A stretch of DNA of 64,000 bases from Burkholderiales bacterium (GTDB lineage: Bacteria > Pseudomonadota > Gammaproteobacteria > Burkholderiales > Burkholderiaceae_C), in the NCBI GenBank assembly GCA_947474755.1, contig CANJJE010000006.1:62001-126000 (forward strand), read 5' to 3'. The position numbers and the translations under genes were made by a program. The notes below the pieces were generated by a model that was not told the DNA's origin, ran no database searches, and was given only the letters and a program-made list of their open reading frames with translations. Below, in pieces: positions 56,014 through 64,000 of this stretch. Positions within the stretch are counted from its first letter, which is position 1. Each line of letters opens with the position of its first letter.

Positions 56014-57587
56014 TCATTGATCTGGACCAGCAGGACGGCGTTGCTGCCGAACTGACCCCCGACGTGTGCGTCATCGGTGGCGGTGCGGTGGGCATCACGC
56101 TGGCCACCGCGCTGGCGCGCGCCGGCGCAGATGTGATGCTGATCGAGGGCGGCGGCGTGGGGCTGGAGGCCGACAGCCAGGCGCTGCAGCAGGGGCAGTC
56201 GATCGGCCAGCCATTTCAAAACATCGGTGTGGGCCGCTACCGCGTGCTGGGAGGCACCACGTTGTACTGGGGCGGGCAGTTGCTGCCATTCGATCCCTTC
56301 GTCACCGGTGCCCGACCCTGGGCTGGCCACGAGGCTTGGCCGCTGCCGCCCGGCGAACTGGACCGTTGGCACCAACGCACGTGGGCGCTGCTCGGGCTCG
56401 ACGGGCTGGAGCATGACGACCGCGAGGTCTGGCGCCGCAGCGGCGTTGACGCCGCGGCATTGGGCCCAGAGCTGGAGCTGATCGCTTCGCGCTGGATGCG
56501 CACGCGCAACCTGGCGCGGCTTTTCGGTGCCGAACTGCGTTCGGCCAAGGGGCCGCGGGTGCTGCTGCACGCCAACGCCGTGGCTCTTGAGATGGACGCG
56601 GCGTGCCATGCGGTTTCGGCAGTGCATGTGCGGAGTTTGCGCGGTGCGCAGGCGGTGGTGCGTCCCCGCCGTACGGTGCTGGCGAACGGCACGCTAGAGA
56701 TCGCGCGGCTGCTGCTGCACCCCCTAGCTGGCGGGCGCATCCCGCCGTGGCAGGGCAACCCGTGGCTGGGTGTGCCGCTGATCGACCACATCGACTGCCA
56801 TGCCGCCGACGTCAAGGTGCTGAACCACAAGGCATTCCACGACCTGTTCGACAACGTCTACCTGGGCGGGCGGATGTACCACCCCAAGATCCGGCTGACA
56901 CCGCAGGTGCAGCGCAGCGAAGGGTTGGTCGACATCGCCGGCGAGTTCTATTACCGCACCCGCTTCACCGAACACTTGGACTATCTGAAGCTGTTCCTGC
57001 GCACGCTGCGTGAAGCCAGCGGCGAGGTGCCCTGGGGCCAGTTGCCGCGCCATCTGGCTGCACTGCTGCGGGCCGCCGGGCCGCTGGCGCTTCGCTACTT
57101 TCGCGACCGGCGTTCGTTCAAGCCGCACGATGCCGAGGTCGGGCTGAACCTGTACTGCGAGCAGTTGCCTTCACCCCGCAGCCGCGTGCTGCTGGGGCCG
57201 CAGCGCGACGCGCTGGGTCTGCAGCAGCTTGCAGTGGACTGGCACATCGACGGCCGCGAGATTGCGTCGATGCGGCGCTTTGCGCGCGCGGTCGACGAAA
57301 GGCTGCGGGCGCTGGGCCTGGCGCAGCTGACGCTGGTGCCTGAACTCGAATCGCTGTCGCCGGCTGTGCTTTCCCGCGTGCGCGACAGCGTCCACCAGAT
57401 GGGTACGGCGCGCATAGCCGCCAGCCCGTCTCAGGGGGTGGTGGACCCCACCCTGCGCGTGCATGGCACCGACAACCTGTTCGTGGCTGGTGCGGCCGTC
57501 TTTCCCAGCACCGGGCACGCCAACCCCACCTTCACGGCCATGGCACTGGGCCAGCGCCTGGCGGCGCACCTGCGGGCGGCGCCATGA
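56010..57587 (+). CDS. GMC family FAD oxidoreductase
   Basis: The 525-residue protein has the N-terminal FAD-binding Rossmann motif VCVIGGGAVGITLATALARA, then GGTTLYWGGQLLPFDPF, and the C-terminal GMC domain with the conserved histidine in SVHQMGTARIAASP and NLFVAGAAVFPSTGHANPTF. GMC enzymes oxidise alcohols or sugars. Placement in the exopolysaccharide locus, coupled by ATGA to the GT4 gene upstream and overlapping the aldo/keto reductase downstream by four bases (57584-57587), suggests a role in making or modifying an unusual sugar. Substrate unknown. Confidence 0.9.
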   Translation: MIIDLDQQDGVAAELTPDVCVIGGGAVGITLATALARAGADVMLIEGGGVGLEADSQALQQGQSIGQPFQNIGVGRYRVLGGTTLYWGGQLLPFDPFVTGARPWAGHEAWPLPPGELDRWHQRTWALLGLDGLEHDDREVWRRSGVDAAALGPELELIASRWMRTRNLARLFGAELRSAKGPRVLLHANAVALEMDAACHAVSAVHVRSLRGAQAVVRPRRTVLANGTLEIARLLLHPLAGGRIPPWQGNPWLGVPLIDHIDCHAADVKVLNHKAFHDLFDNVYLGGRMYHPKIRLTPQVQRSEGLVDIAGEFYYRTRFTEHLDYLKLFLRTLREASGEVPWGQLPRHLAALLRAAGPLALRYFRDRRSFKPHDAEVGLNLYCEQLPSPRSRVLLGPQRDALGLQQLAVDWHIDGREIASMRRFARAVDERLRALGLAQLTLVPELESLSPAVLSRVRDSVHQMGTARIAASPSQGVVDPTLRVHGTDNLFVAGAAVFPSTGHANPTFTAMALGQRLAAHLRAAP

Positions 57588-58555
57588 CCGGCGACACCGC
57601 AACGGGCGCCGCGCGCCCGGCCGTGCTGGCCTTTGGCTGCGGCAGCCTGGGCACCGAACTGGGCTGGCGCGACAGCGTGCGGCTGGTGGAAGCGGCCTTG
57701 CAGGCCGGGTTCCGGCACTTCGACACCGCGCCACCCTACGGTGCCGGGCAGTCTGAACGCATCCTGGGCGAGGTGCTGGCTTCTTGCCGCGGCCAGATCA
57801 CGCTGGTCAGCAAGGCCGGCATTGCCCACCCCAGGGCAGCCGGTGCGCTGCGCGCCTTGCGCAAGCTGGCGCTGCCGGTGAAGCGCGCCCTGCCGGGGCT
57901 GTGGTCGCGTGCGGCAAATCAGGCGCGCGAATCAGCGTCGCCTGCGGCGCGGTTTGCCGTGGCCGACGTGCAGCGCTCCCTGGACGAGAGCCTGCGCCGC
58001 CTGCGCACCGATCATCTGGACGCGCTGCTGCTTCACGAGGTCTTCGAGGACGCATTGACCCCCGAACTGGGCGCGCTGCTGGACGGCTGGCTGGCGGACG
58101 GCCGTGTGCGCGCGCTGGGGACTGGTACCGGTGTGGCGCAGAGTCTGACTTGCCACGCGCGGTGGTCGCCCCGGCTGCGCTGGGTGCAGTGCGACCACTA
58201 CTGGGGGGCCTTCACGCCAGCCCTGCGCCAGGGCAGCCCGCGCCTGAGTACGCACCGTGCCCTTCGGCTTGGGCTGGCGCTGGTGCGGGCACCGGAATTC
58301 GCAGCGGCGCTGACGCAGCACGGCGCCGACTCACTGCGGCGGCGCTTGGCCAACGACAGCGAACGCGGCCGGGTGCTGCTGGCTGCGGCCTTGCAGCAGG
58401 TGGGTGAGGGTGGCACGGTGGTGGTGTCCACGCTGCGCCGCGAACGCCTGCGGGACCTTCAGGACCTGCCCGCTGTGGACGACGATGTTCGGCTATTGAA
58501 TCGGCTGTTTTCTGAAGCGCTGGCGGTCCCAGGTACCCATGCAACTGCGTCCTAG
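57584..58555 (+). CDS. Aldo/keto reductase
   Basis: The 323-residue protein is an AKR-superfamily TIM-barrel reductase, NAD(P)H-dependent. The catalytic residues are visible: Asp and Tyr in GFRHFDTAPPYGAG, Lys in ITLVSKAGIA and His in LDALLLHEVFE. It overlaps the GMC oxidoreductase gene by four bases, so the two are likely made together and may act one after the other on a keto or hydroxy group of a nucleotide sugar or lipid-linked sugar. Family members in surface-polysaccharide loci are often of uncertain function. Confidence 0.9.
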   Translation: MTGDTATGAARPAVLAFGCGSLGTELGWRDSVRLVEAALQAGFRHFDTAPPYGAGQSERILGEVLASCRGQITLVSKAGIAHPRAAGALRALRKLALPVKRALPGLWSRAANQARESASPAARFAVADVQRSLDESLRRLRTDHLDALLLHEVFEDALTPELGALLDGWLADGRVRALGTGTGVAQSLTCHARWSPRLRWVQCDHYWGAFTPALRQGSPRLSTHRALRLGLALVRAPEFAAALTQHGADSLRRRLANDSERGRVLLAAALQQVGEGGTVVVSTLRRERLRDLQDLPAVDDDVRLLNRLFSEALAVPGTHATAS

Positions 58556-58609
58556 CCCATCGGAGCCTGGTGGCGTCGCGGCGCCGGCGCTCGGCCTGCA
58601 TCTTCCGGG

Positions 58610-59668
58610 ATGTCGGCACATGTTGGCCCTGTCCCTCTGGAGTTGACCTTGACCCTCTATGAGTCACCCTGCTGCCCCCTTTGCAGGCAGCCACCTGACA
58701 CCCCGTCTGCGGTCAGCTACTCGGCTGCCGAGGCCGCTCAACACTTCGTGCTGGCAGAGGAGTATCCGCAGCGCCATGCCGAACTGCGCGACCACATCAC
58801 GGGTCTGTGGTCGCGCAACGACTGTCGCATGTACGCATGTCGGCAGTGCGCACTGACCTACGCATGGCCTTTCGTGGCGGGCGATGGGCACTTCTACAAC
58901 CTGGCCTATCCCTACTCGGCCTACCCGGCGCAGCGTTGGGAGTTCCTGCGCACACTGGACTCGCTACGTGGCGCTCCTCTGCAGCCTGGACCCGTGCTGG
59001 AGATCGGGTCGGGTTTCGGCTACTTCCTGGGCCAGCTGGCGCCCGACCATGTGGCGGCCGAACAGGTCATTGCACTGGAGTACAGCGATGCCGGACGGGC
59101 GCAACTCGCCGCTAAAGGCTTTCAGGCCATGGCCTGCGACGTGCGCAGCGCCTCCCTTGACCCATGGTGTGGCCAGCTTGCCGCGGTGTTTCTGTTCCAG
59201 GTGTTGGAACACATGGACGATCTGCATGCGTTGACGTCACGGCTGAACGAACTGACCCGGCCGGGAGCGGCCATCTTCGTGGCTGTTCCCAACCACGACC
59301 GGACGGCCTTCAACGAGGCGCACGCGTCGCTGTGCGACATGCCGCCGAACCACATCTCGCAGTGGACCCCGCAGGCCCTGCAGCGCTTGGCCGACACCGC
59401 CGGGTGGCGCCTTGACCGCTGCGAGCGCGAACCTTTCAGATGGTCGGCATTCATGCGCGGCGACTTGGTGTACGCACACATGCGGCGTGCCCAGACGCCA
59501 GGGACACTGTCCAACAAAGTGCGGTCGCGACCCCGCAGCGGCGCGCGTCAGGTGGCGGAAGCTGCGGTGGCCCTGGCTGCGATGCCGGCGCGCATTCCGC
59601 ACTGGCTGGCAGCCGTCGGCAGGGCGCGTTCGCTCGGTAATTCGCTTTGGGTTCGCTACCAGCGCTGA
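58610..59668 (+). CDS. Class I methyltransferase with zinc-ribbon N-terminus
   Basis: The 352-residue protein begins with a zinc-binding module: two Cys pairs in CCPLCRQPP and MYACRQCALTYAWPFVAG, then the SAM-binding motif PVLEIGSGFGYFLGQL and the following VIALEYSDAG and FQVLEHMDDLHAL. The last 80 residues are basic. This Methyltransf_23-type layout is common in lipopolysaccharide and exopolysaccharide gene clusters and fits methylation of a sugar. The ATG at 58610 is used; a later TTG inside the first 20 codons is possible. The preceding gap is 54 bases. Confidence 0.88.
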   Translation: MSAHVGPVPLELTLTLYESPCCPLCRQPPDTPSAVSYSAAEAAQHFVLAEEYPQRHAELRDHITGLWSRNDCRMYACRQCALTYAWPFVAGDGHFYNLAYPYSAYPAQRWEFLRTLDSLRGAPLQPGPVLEIGSGFGYFLGQLAPDHVAAEQVIALEYSDAGRAQLAAKGFQAMACDVRSASLDPWCGQLAAVFLFQVLEHMDDLHALTSRLNELTRPGAAIFVAVPNHDRTAFNEAHASLCDMPPNHISQWTPQALQRLADTAGWRLDRCEREPFRWSAFMRGDLVYAHMRRAQTPGTLSNKVRSRPRSGARQVAEAAVALAAMPARIPHWLAAVGRARSLGNSLWVRYQR

Positions 59669-59729
59669 TGCGGCAGAGCCTGTGCCTAGGCCGCGAATCG
59701 CTCGTGTGGGCGGTGGGTTTGGTTGTGCC

Positions 59730-60890
59730 ATGAAAGTTCTCATTGCCCACAACGCTTACCAGCAACGCGGCGGTGAAGACGCCGTCGTCGAAGCCGAAGC
59801 CACACTGCTGCGCAGCCATGGTCACGAGGTCACTGAATACCGTCGCCATAACGACGAACTGGCGGCCATGGGCCGGGCGCAGGCGGCGCTGGGTACGCTG
59901 TGGTCGACGCGCACGCGCGCCGAACTGGCGACGCTGCTGCGGACGGAGCGGCCCGATGTGCTGCACGTGCACAACACGTTCCCGCTGATCTCGCCATCGC
60001 TGTACTGGGCCGCTGCCGACTGCGGCGTTCCGGTCGTGCAGACGCTGCATAACTTTCGCCTGCTGTGCCCCCAGGCCATGCTGCTGCGCGAAGGGCGTGT
60101 GTGCGAAAGCTGCGTTGGCCGCCTGCCGCTGGCGGGTGTGGTGCACGGCTGCTACCGCGGGTCGCGCGCGCAGACGGGCGTGCTGTCCGGCATGCTGGTG
60201 CTGCACCGTGCGCTGGGCACTTGGAAGCATAAGGTGCACCGCTACATTGCGCTGAACGAGTTCTGCCGCGCGAAGTTCATTGAAGGTGGCTTGCCTGCCG
60301 CGCGCATGGCTGTCAAGCCCAACTTCGTCGACCTGCCGGCGCCGGCGCCGCTGCCCCGGCGCGGCCTGCTCTACGTGGGCCGGCTGGCGCCGGAGAAGGG
60401 CATTGCCCTGCTGGCGCAGGCGGCGGCGCTGCTGCCGGCGGGCAGCCTGCGTGTGGCGGGTACGGGACCTGACATGGCGCTGCTGCAGGGACTGCCTGCC
60501 GTCGTCATGCTGGGCGCGCTCGACGCGGCACAGGTGGCTCAGGAGATGGCGCAGGCTGTGGCCCTGGTGATGCCCAGCCTGTGGTTCGAGAATTTTCCGC
60601 GCACGCTGGTCGAGGCCTATGCCTGTGGCCTGCCGGTGCTGGCCAGCCGCCTGGGTGCCCTGGCCGGCTTGGTGAACGACGGCCACACCGGGCGCCTGGT
60701 CGAACCCGGCGCGCCCGCCGTCTGGGCACAGGCAATGCTTGCGACCCTGCAGCAGCGCGAAGAGATGGCGGCGATGGGCGTGGCCGCGCGCCTTCACTAT
60801 GAAGACCACTACACCGGCGCAACCAACCATGCCCAATTGATCGGGATCTATCGGGACGCGATCGCCGAGTGCGCGCAGCCGCGACATTGA
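59730..60890 (+). CDS. Family 4 glycosyltransferase
   Basis: The 386-residue protein begins MKVLIAHNAYQQRGGEDAVV and has a GT-B fold. The acceptor domain includes DVLHVHNTFPLISPSLYWAA and a cysteine-containing stretch LLCPQAMLLREGRVCESCVG, common in the group. The donor domain has LLYVGRLAPEKGIALLAQAA and VMPSLWFENFPRTLVEAYAC with the catalytic glutamate. The frame extends upstream to 59412 over the methyltransferase gene and is not used. The next gene begins 30 bases later. Confidence 0.92.
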   Translation: MKVLIAHNAYQQRGGEDAVVEAEATLLRSHGHEVTEYRRHNDELAAMGRAQAALGTLWSTRTRAELATLLRTERPDVLHVHNTFPLISPSLYWAAADCGVPVVQTLHNFRLLCPQAMLLREGRVCESCVGRLPLAGVVHGCYRGSRAQTGVLSGMLVLHRALGTWKHKVHRYIALNEFCRAKFIEGGLPAARMAVKPNFVDLPAPAPLPRRGLLYVGRLAPEKGIALLAQAAALLPAGSLRVAGTGPDMALLQGLPAVVMLGALDAAQVAQEMAQAVALVMPSLWFENFPRTLVEAYACGLPVLASRLGALAGLVNDGHTGRLVEPGAPAVWAQAMLATLQQREEMAAMGVAARLHYEDHYTGATNHAQLIGIYRDAIAECAQPRH

Positions 60891-60920
60891 TTTAGCCACT
60901 GACCCAGCCAGGAGTCGACC

Positions 60921-61640
60921 GTGTACAGCCCACCCTTCAGCGTCCGGCCACACAACGCCCACTATGAGGGCGAATACACCGACCGGGAGTTAGCTTGGCG
61001 TCGTGTGTGCGCCATCGATAAGGCCCGTAACCTGAAGACGCTGCTGGCCGGGCGGGCCGTCGAATCGGTGCTGGAAGTGGGCTGCGGCACCGGCGCGGTG
61101 CTGGCAGCAGTGGCGCGCGCTGGGGTGGGCATGCTCCATATGGGTGTGGACATGGCCGACCCTTCGGTACATTTGGATGATGATGCGCGCGCCTTCGACA
61201 TCCAGGCCTATGACGGCGCGCACCTGCCCTACGGTGATGCCAGCTTCGACTTGGTCTATTGCAGCCATGTCATCGAGCATGTGCCCGATCCGCGCGGGCT
61301 GCTGGCCGAAATCAGGCGTGTGGCGCGTGGATTGATTTACTTGGAAGTGCCGTGCGAACTGCACATGCGCACCACCCGCGACGCACTGCAACGCACCCTG
61401 GACATCGGGCATATCAACGCCTACACGCCTGAGTCGTTTTCTCTGCTGGTACAGACCGCTGACCTTGCACCTTTAGATTCACGGCTTTTTGATCACAGCC
61501 CCGCAGTGCATGCCTTCGGCGGATCGAGGCTGAAAGGCAGCCTGAAGAGTGCCATCCGCGGTGCGCTGCTGGCGGCCAGTCCGCGTTGGGCAGGCCGCAC
61601 CTTCACATACCACTTCGGCGTGTTGTGCCGCCCGGCGTGA
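60921..61640 (+). CDS. Class I SAM-dependent methyltransferase
   Basis: The 239-residue protein starts with GTG and has the SAM-binding motif VESVLEVGCGTGAVLAAVAR, then DGAHLPYGDASFDLVYCSHV and IEHVPDPRGLLAEIRRVARG. The C-terminal half contains ELHMRTTRDALQRTLDIGHI. It resembles Methyltransf_11-type proteins in polysaccharide clusters. The start of the WecG-like gene (GTG at 61637) overlaps its stop (GTGA). Substrate unknown; a sugar or lipid-linked intermediate is likely from context. Confidence 0.88.
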   Translation: MYSPPFSVRPHNAHYEGEYTDRELAWRRVCAIDKARNLKTLLAGRAVESVLEVGCGTGAVLAAVARAGVGMLHMGVDMADPSVHLDDDARAFDIQAYDGAHLPYGDASFDLVYCSHVIEHVPDPRGLLAEIRRVARGLIYLEVPCELHMRTTRDALQRTLDIGHINAYTPESFSLLVQTADLAPLDSRLFDHSPAVHAFGGSRLKGSLKSAIRGALLAASPRWAGRTFTYHFGVLCRPA

Positions 61641-62389
61641 TCGATCCTCGTCACACACAGCGCGTCATCGGTGCCCGCATCGACGTGCTCGGCTGGGACG
61701 ATGCGGTGGCGCGCATTGCCGCCTGGGCCGGCCAGGGGGTGTCGCGCGTGGTCTTCATCTGCAACGTGCACTCGGTGGTGACGGCGCGGCAGGACCCGGC
61801 CTTTGCGGCGGCCCTGGCGCAGGCCGACCTGGCCACGCCCGATGGCGCGCCGGTGGCCTGGATGCTGCGCCGCCTGGGCCATGCCGGCCAGCCGCGCATC
61901 AACGGGCCCGACCTGATGTGGCGCTGCTGCGCCGACGCGGCGGCGCGCGGTACGTCGGTGTACCTGTACGGCGGCACCGAAGAGGTGCTGGCCCGGCTGC
62001 AGCAGCGGCTGCGCGCGGCGTTCCCGGGGCTGCGCATTGCCGGTGCGGCGTCGCCGCCCTTTCGCACGCTCAGTGCCGAAGAAGACGCGGCCGCGGTGGC
62101 GGCCATCAACGCGTCGGGTGCGGGCGTGGTGTGGGTCAGCCTGGGCTGCCCCAAGCAGGAGCTGTGGATGCATGCCCACCGAGGGCGGGTGCAGGCGGTG
62201 ATGGTGGGCGTGGGCGCAGCTTTCGACTACCACGCCGGCACGACACCGCGGGCCCCGCGCTGGATGCAGGAGGCCGGCCTGGAATGGCTGCACCGCCTGG
62301 CCAGTGAACCGCGCCGGCTCTGGCGACGCTACCTGGTGACGAACACGCTGTTCGTGCTGGCCGCTGTGCGGCAGCTGCTGGGGCGGTAG
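61637..62389 (+). CDS. WecG/TagA/CpsF family glycosyltransferase
   Basis: The 250-residue protein belongs to GT26, which adds a second sugar such as N-acetylmannosaminuronic acid or ManNAc to a lipid-linked sugar. Motifs are VVFICNVHSVVTARQDPAFA, LATPDGAPVAWMLRR, GTSVYLYGGTEEVLARL and the catalytic-region GVVWVSLGCPKQELWMHA. The GTG at 61637 gives a start coupled to the methyltransferase gene; the longer frame to 61586 has a less conserved N-terminus. It closes the plus-strand operon. The intergenic region to the next gene holds a 7-bp stem (ccctggc/gccaggg at about 62439-62475). Confidence 0.93.
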   Translation: MIDPRHTQRVIGARIDVLGWDDAVARIAAWAGQGVSRVVFICNVHSVVTARQDPAFAAALAQADLATPDGAPVAWMLRRLGHAGQPRINGPDLMWRCCADAAARGTSVYLYGGTEEVLARLQQRLRAAFPGLRIAGAASPPFRTLSAEEDAAAVAAINASGAGVVWVSLGCPKQELWMHAHRGRVQAVMVGVGAAFDYHAGTTPRAPRWMQEAGLEWLHRLASEPRRLWRRYLVTNTLFVLAAVRQLLGR

Positions 62390-62510
62390 AACCTGTCCGC
62401 GAGGACACGGGTTGGGCTGTTGAGGTGACAAGTAAACGACGCCCTGGCCAAACCGCTTTTCAGGAGCGCCAGGGAGCTGAACTGGTGACCCGGGAGTCGT
62501 CTGCCGGCCG

Positions 62511-64000
62511 TCAGCGGGCGGGCAGTTGCAACGCAGCCGTGATCCCTTCAGCAAAGCGGTCGACCATGTGTTCAAGCGTGTAGCGGTCCCCGTCAGCACG
62601 GGCCCCGGCGGCCAGCCGCGCCCGCTCGGTGGAGTCGAGCAGCAGCCCTTCGCACGCGCTGACGAAGTCGGGCAGCGAGTCGGCCGTCATCAGGCCGTTG
62701 TGGCCATGGCGCAGGTAGGCGACTTCGGGTGAATGCAGGTGGCAGTCGGTGGTGACCAGCGGCAGACCGGCCACGAAGGAATCCAGGATGCCCAGCCCGA
62801 CCAAGCCGGGGTTGAGCATCAGGTCGGCAGCGCGCAGGCACAGGGCCTTGTCGCGCCCCCGCTTCATACCCAGCGGGTGCACCCAGTCCGACTGCGCCGC
62901 TGCGTGCTGCACCAGCGGCGCCTGCGGCCCGCTGCCCACCACCAGCAGCTGGAAGCCGGGCAGGCGGCGGCGCAGTTCGGCGGCTGCGTCCAGCAGGAAG
63001 CTGATTCGCTTTTCCGCGTAAAGCGAACCCACGAACAGGCCCACCGGCCCCGGGTCCAGTCCCAGGCGGGCGCGGAAGTCGGCCACGTCGGCCGCCGACA
63101 CGCTGGCGCAGTCGGCGGCCAGCTGGCGCGTGTCGATCGCGTTGTCCAGCGTGGTGATGCGTTCGGCAGGGAAATCCGCCTTGCGCAGCAGCTCGGCAGA
63201 CAGCTCGGTGTAGGCGTACCACCAGTCCACTGCGCCGACGGTGCGGCGCTTGAACTGCTCTTTCAGGCCGGCGGGGCGGTTGGTCTGGAAGTTGCGGCCA
63301 TGGCCCCAGTACGCCAGCCGGGCCGGGCGCTGCAGCGTCATGGCCAGCAGGTTGTAGAGCAGGCGGTTTTCCTGCGTCACGATGACGAGGTCGGCACCCA
63401 CGACAGCCAGCCCTGGATCCTGCCACACCAGGCCCTCACCAAGCGCGTAGCGGCAAGGTGCGTGCACAGCCCAGGTCAAGTGCCCGCTGTCGTGCTTGCT
63501 GCGCTCCGATGGCGCCGGGTCGCCATGCACCAGCACGAACTCGATGCCCTGCCGGTCCAGCTTGTCGCGCAACTCCTGGAACAGCGGCACGCGGTAATGC
63601 GGCAGTCGGCGCTGGATGCACACCACGCGCGGGCGCCGCACGAAGCGGCTTCGTGGGGGCGCGGCGCGGCCGGCGGCCTGCAAGGCAGCGTCGATGAGGC
63701 CGGCCGCGGCGTTGTCGAAGTCGTAGGGCGCCACCGCCTGGCGCGCACCCTCGGCCAGGCGGGCGTGCAGGGTGTCATCGGCCAGGATGCTCGCTGCGCT
63801 GTCGATCCAGAGCGGCAAGTCCAGCGGCAGCACGCGGCCGCTGAAGTCGTCGCGCACCAGTTCGCCCACGGCGCCGGCATGCGGCGACGCCAGCACGGGC
63901 ACACCGGCAAGGCAGGCCTCGTTGGCGACGACACCCCACGGGTCCCACAGCGTGGGGAAGACGAACAAGCGCGCGCGCTGGAACCAGCGTGGCAGTTCCG
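62511..64000 (-). CDS. Tandem GT4 glycosyltransferase, partial (runs off the window)
   Basis: The minus-strand frame is open from the window edge at 64000 to the stop at 62511, without an initiator: the first visible residues are ELPRWFQRARLFVFPTLWDP. The first part (about 100 residues) is the C-terminal donor end of a GT4 enzyme, with LWDPWGVVANEACLAGVPVL. The rest is a second complete GT4 unit: VVCIQRRLPHYRVPLFQELR at its start, then LAYWGHGRNFQTNRPAG and VGLFVGSLYAEKRISFLLDA, ending LGILDSFVAGLPLVTTDCHL and the C-terminal helices. It is thus a fused two-transferase protein whose first half lies outside the window. Its direction is opposite to the rest of the locus. Confidence 0.88.
   Translation of the reverse strand, partial: ELPRWFQRARLFVFPTLWDPWGVVANEACLAGVPVLASPHAGAVGELVRDDFSGRVLPLDLPLWIDSAASILADDTLHARLAEGARQAVAPYDFDNAAAGLIDAALQAAGRAAPPRSRFVRRPRVVCIQRRLPHYRVPLFQELRDKLDRQGIEFVLVHGDPAPSERSKHDSGHLTWAVHAPCRYALGEGLVWQDPGLAVVGADLVIVTQENRLLYNLLAMTLQRPARLAYWGHGRNFQTNRPAGLKEQFKRRTVGAVDWWYAYTELSAELLRKADFPAERITTLDNAIDTRQLAADCASVSAADVADFRARLGLDPGPVGLFVGSLYAEKRISFLLDAAAELRRRLPGFQLLVVGSGPQAPLVQHAAAQSDWVHPLGMKRGRDKALCLRAADLMLNPGLVGLGILDSFVAGLPLVTTDCHLHSPEVAYLRHGHNGLMTADSLPDFVSACEGLLLDSTERARLAAGARADGDRYTLEHMVDRFAEGITAALQLPAR

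Overview
The window is a GC-rich chromosomal segment that looks like a betaproteobacterium of the order Burkholderiales (Rubrivivax/Leptothrix/Methylibium-like). This rests on several gene orders usual for that group: aroQ-accB-accC-prmA, dusB-fis-purH-ruvC, argB-HAD nucleotidase-slmA, hisI-hisE-HIT-tatABC, petABC-sspA-sspB, and a complete exosortase-B exopolysaccharide locus with a PEP-CTERM protein. No phage, insertion sequence, CRISPR array or plasmid function is visible.

Positions 1-8600 are almost all on the minus strand. They carry prmA (cut by the left edge), accC, accB and aroQ, then a second run of a TlpA-like thioredoxin, a conserved protein of unknown function, mtgA, aroE, a TonB-like protein and an RNB-family exoribonuclease. 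Positions 8.7-20 kb are mostly plus strand: a phasin, a DedA-like membrane protein (minus), dusB-fis-purH, a roughly 450-bp non-coding gap filled by a large nested inverted repeat, ruvC, argB, a HAD nucleotidase, slmA, a PdeM-like metallophosphatase, a DUF815 ATPase, a Nudix hydrolase, hisI-hisE, a small membrane protein, HIT and tatABC. Positions 21.6-32.7 kb hold a DegS/DegQ-type protease, NIF3, pdxA, a DUF1631 protein, mscL, the cytochrome bc1 operon petABC, sspA-sspB, tRNA-Thr(TGT) and a small unknown gene. Positions 32.7-44.7 kb hold a DUF721/DciA-like gene, secA, argJ, a glycerophosphodiester phosphodiesterase, a 1313-residue FAD/Fe-S oxidoreductase fusion, a PEP-CTERM protein, a second HIT protein, a DUF971 protein and ubiE.

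From 44.9 kb to the right edge lies the accessory part, an exosortase/exopolysaccharide locus. In order it has EpsD (peptidyl-prolyl isomerase lipoprotein), EpsE (export protein), EpsF (chain-length determinant), EpsG (kinase-like ATPase), exosortase XrtB, EpsI, a Wzx-like flippase, a Wzy-like polymerase/ligase, a GT2 transferase, a probable GT2 remnant, a GT4 transferase, a GMC oxidoreductase, an aldo/keto reductase, a zinc-ribbon methyltransferase, another GT4 transferase, another methyltransferase, a WecG/TagA-type transferase, and on the opposite strand a protein with two GT4 units in tandem that runs off the window. EpsD-G would build and export the polymer; XrtB and EpsI would process PEP-CTERM proteins such as the one at 42.4 kb; the flippase, polymerase and transferases would make a lipid-linked repeat unit. 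The oxidoreductase/reductase pair and the methyltransferases may add uncommon sugar modifications. A priming sugar-phosphate transferase is not seen and may lie beyond the right edge.
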